NCBI RefSeq assembly: GCF_000007825.1
Contig: NC_004722.1
Coordinates: 3,884,501-3,948,500, forward strand
Direction: 5' to 3'
Source: Bacillus cereus ATCC 14579
GTDB lineage: Bacteria; Bacillota; Bacilli; Bacillales; Bacillaceae_G
Length of the DNA stretch: 64,000 nt
The translations under genes were made by a program, and so were the position numbers. Below are positions 62,218 through 64,000 of the stretch, in pieces. The notes below the pieces were generated by a model. The model had not been told where the DNA came from, did not search any database, and saw only the letters and a list, made by a program, of their open reading frames with translations. Every line of letters begins with the position of its first letter. Within the stretch, counting starts at the first letter, position 1.

Positions 62218-63507
62218 TTACGCCTCCATTACTAATAATTGTGGGTCATTCAATAGACGTTTAATTTGGTTTAACGCTTTTTGAGCAGTTGCACCGTCAA
62301 TTAAACGATGGTCAAAGCTTAGAGATAATGCTAATACTGGAGCTGCAACGATCTCACCGTTTTTCACAACTGGTTTTTCAGCGATACGGCCGATACCAAG
62401 GATTGCTACTTCTGGGTGGTTGATAACTGGAGTGAACCATTGTCCACCTGCAGAACCAATGTTTGTAATTGTGCAAGAAGCACCTTTCATTTCAGCTGGA
62501 GCTAGACGACCTTCACGTGCTTTACCAGCAAGATCATTGATCTCGTTAGAGATTGTGAAGATAGACTTACGATCTGTATCTTTAACAACTGGTACTAATA
62601 GACCTTTGTCTGTATCAGCTGCGATACCGATATTGAAGTAATGTTTATGAACTACTTCTTGAGATGCATCGTCTAAAGAAGTGTTTAACATTGGGTATTC
62701 ACGTAATGCAGATGTTAAAGCTTTAACAACGTACGGAAGGTAAGTTAATTTAATACCTTTGTCAGCTGCTACTGCTTTGAACTTCTTACGGTGAGCAACA
62801 AGTTCTGTTACATCTACTTCGTCCATTAATGTTACGTGAGGAGCTGTGTGTTTAGAGTTAACCATTGCTTTCGCAATCGCTTTACGGATACCACTCATTT
62901 TCTCACGAGTTTCTGGATATTCACCAGCTGGGATTGGTTGTGCTTTTGGTGCTTCTTCTTTCGCTGCTGCTGGAGTAGCTTCTACTGCTGCTGGAGCCTC
63001 AGTTGCTGCTACAGTTTGTCCACCATTTGCAAATGCATCGATGTCAGCTTTTACGATACGGCCATTCTTACCAGTACCAGCTACTTTATGAATGTCTACA
63101 CCTTTTTCACGAGCGTATTTACGAACAGATGGCATAGCGATTACGCGCTCATTTACTACTTCTGCAGTTGCTGCTGGAGTAGCTTCCGCTGCTGGAGCTT
63201 CTACTGCTGCTTCTTCAGCTTTTGGAGCTTCATCATGATCGTCACCTTTAAATTTAAGGTTTTCGTATCCAGGAGCATCAAATTTAATTAATGTATCTCC
63301 TACGATTGCAACTGTTCCTTCTTCTACAAGTACTTCAAGTACTTTACCTTTAACAGGAGAAGGGATTTCTACTACTGCTTTATCATTTTGTACTTCAAGA
63401 AGTACATCGTCTTCGTTTACTTCATCGCCTGGTTTAATAAACCATTTTACGATTTCACTTTCGTGGATACCTTCACCGATATCTGGTAGTTTAAATTCAA
63501 ATGCCAC
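62218..63507 (-). CDS. pdhC: PdhC, dihydrolipoyl acetyltransferase (E2)
   Basis: Core of the pyruvate dehydrogenase complex. The 429 residues contain one lipoyl domain with the lipoyl-lysine in VQNDKAVVEIP (Lys43), and an Ala/Pro/Glu-rich linker. The peripheral-subunit-binding domain (SVRKYAREKGVDIHKVAGTG) and a second linker follow. The catalytic domain ends in SFDHRLIDGATAQ, which carries the active-site His and Asp. A GGGGGC site precedes the ATG. A long hairpin separates it from pdhB. Confidence 0.98.
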   Translation of the reverse strand: MAFEFKLPDIGEGIHESEIVKWFIKPGDEVNEDDVLLEVQNDKAVVEIPSPVKGKVLEVLVEEGTVAIVGDTLIKFDAPGYENLKFKGDDHDEAPKAEEAAVEAPAAEATPAATAEVVNERVIAMPSVRKYAREKGVDIHKVAGTGKNGRIVKADIDAFANGGQTVAATEAPAAVEATPAAAKEEAPKAQPIPAGEYPETREKMSGIRKAIAKAMVNSKHTAPHVTLMDEVDVTELVAHRKKFKAVAADKGIKLTYLPYVVKALTSALREYPMLNTSLDDASQEVVHKHYFNIGIAADTDKGLLVPVVKDTDRKSIFTISNEINDLAGKAREGRLAPAEMKGASCTITNIGSAGGQWFTPVINHPEVAILGIGRIAEKPVVKNGEIVAAPVLALSLSFDHRLIDGATAQKALNQIKRLLNDPQLLVMEA

Positions 63508-63545
63508 GGAATTCAGCCCCCTGATTCATTTCATTATTATGGAAT

Positions 63546-63587
63546 ATGTACAAAAGAAACCAGCATGTGCTGATTTCTTTTGCACAT
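63546..63587 (-). other. Long stem-loop between pdhB and pdhC
   Basis: Two 19-nt arms (63546-63564 and 63569-63587) with a 4-nt loop. The two plus-strand mismatches both become G-U pairs in the minus-strand mRNA, so the stem is continuous there. There is no T run after it, so it is not a standard terminator. Confidence 0.7.
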
Positions 63588-63600
63588 GAAAAGCTAAAAA

Positions 63601-64000
63601 TTAGAAGTTCATTACTTTGTTTACAGCTTCAACAATATCTTTGTGGTTTGGTAACCATACGCTCTCTGCTTGAGAGAATGGGAATACTGTATCAGCAGCT
63701 GCAACACGTACAACTGGAGCTTCTAAGTTTAAGATTGCACGGTCGTTAATTTCCGCTACAACGTTAGCTGCAATACCAGCTTGTTTTTGAGCTTCTTGAA
63801 CTACAACTACGCGACCTGTTTTTTCAACAGAAGCGATGATTGTTTCGATATCTAATGGTTGAACTGTACGTAAGTCAACAACCTCTAAAGAGATACCTTC
63901 TTTTTCAAGTTCTTCAGCAGCTTTTAATGCAGCGTGAACCATAGCACCGTAAGCGATAACAGATACATCTGTACCTTCACGTTTGATATCAGCTTTACCT
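63601..64000 (-). CDS. pdhB: PdhB, pyruvate dehydrogenase E1 beta (5' part outside window)
   Basis: C-terminal part of the E1 beta subunit of pyruvate dehydrogenase. Visible residues include the transketolase C-terminal domain with SLEVVDLRTVQPLDIETI, VVVVQEAQKQAGIAANV and FPFSQAESVWLPN. About 132 of roughly 325 residues are in the window; the gene continues beyond 64000. It is the promoter-proximal neighbour of pdhC. Confidence 0.95.
   Translation of the reverse strand, partial: GKADIKREGTDVSVIAYGAMVHAALKAAEELEKEGISLEVVDLRTVQPLDIETIIASVEKTGRVVVVQEAQKQAGIAANVVAEINDRAILNLEAPVVRVAAADTVFPFSQAESVWLPNHKDIVEAVNKVMNF

Noticed and set aside
1..64000. Mobile elements, prophage genes, tRNA or rRNA genes, toxin-antitoxin or defence systems
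   Set aside because: No transposase, integrase, phage, restriction or toxin-like frames were seen, and no tRNA-like cloverleaf or rRNA sequence was noticed.

Overview
The window is a low-GC Firmicute chromosome segment. Gene content and order match the Bacillus cereus group: a dcw cell-wall/division cluster, then the ylb, cta, yla and ykt blocks and the pyruvate dehydrogenase genes, in the order known from Bacillus. A formamidase (amiF) typical of the cereus group sits beside ctaG. Almost everything reads on the minus strand, so operons run from high to low coordinates. I see no rRNA, tRNA, CRISPR array, prophage or insertion sequence.

Layout. 1-17.9 kb holds the division and envelope cluster, transcribed right to left: rsmH-ftsL-pbpB-spoVD-murE-mraY-murD-spoVE-murG-murB-divIB-ftsA-ftsZ, then the 5' part of spoIIGA. 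mraZ is not present upstream of rsmH, and ylxW/ylxX/sbp are not present between divIB and ftsA. 18-34.7 kb holds bshC, panE and the ylb block (GNAT protein, GerR, L32, YlbN, TmcAL, YlbL, YlbK, YlbJ, CoaD, RsmD, YlbG/F/E/D/C), with a structured RNA locus beside rsmD (ylbH). 34.9-45.8 kb holds the caa3 oxidase genes ctaB-C-D-E-F-G, divergent ctaA (heme A) and pyruvate carboxylase. 46.1-54.9 kb holds ftsW and the yla genes, including ylaN, the phoH-like gene and typA, followed by a yktC-type phosphatase. 55-64 kb holds yktB/yktA, speA, tgl, a tandem set of three SR1P-type micro-genes, small unknowns, and pdhD-pdhC-pdhB (the last cut by the window edge).

The genes fall into envelope synthesis and division (Mur enzymes, PBPs, SEDS proteins, FtsZ ring), spore formation (SpoIIGA, SpoVD, SpoVE, GerR, YlbJ, YlbD, Tgl, YlbF) and central/respiratory metabolism (PDH, PYC, cytochrome caa3). 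The regulatory link between carbon flux and small RNA is the SR1-like locus between speA and pdhD. Its promoter carries two sequences that fit the CcpN operator consensus as I remember it.

Four genes are disrupted: rpmF (+1), ylbN (late nonsense codon), tmcAL (internal nonsense codon) and speA (+1 in a G run). Three of these are adjacent. I cannot tell from sequence alone whether they are real or base-calling errors. The most interesting signals are the triplicated SR1P operon, the CU-rich structured RNA near rsmD, the non-AUG start of tmcAL and several start-site RNA hairpins.
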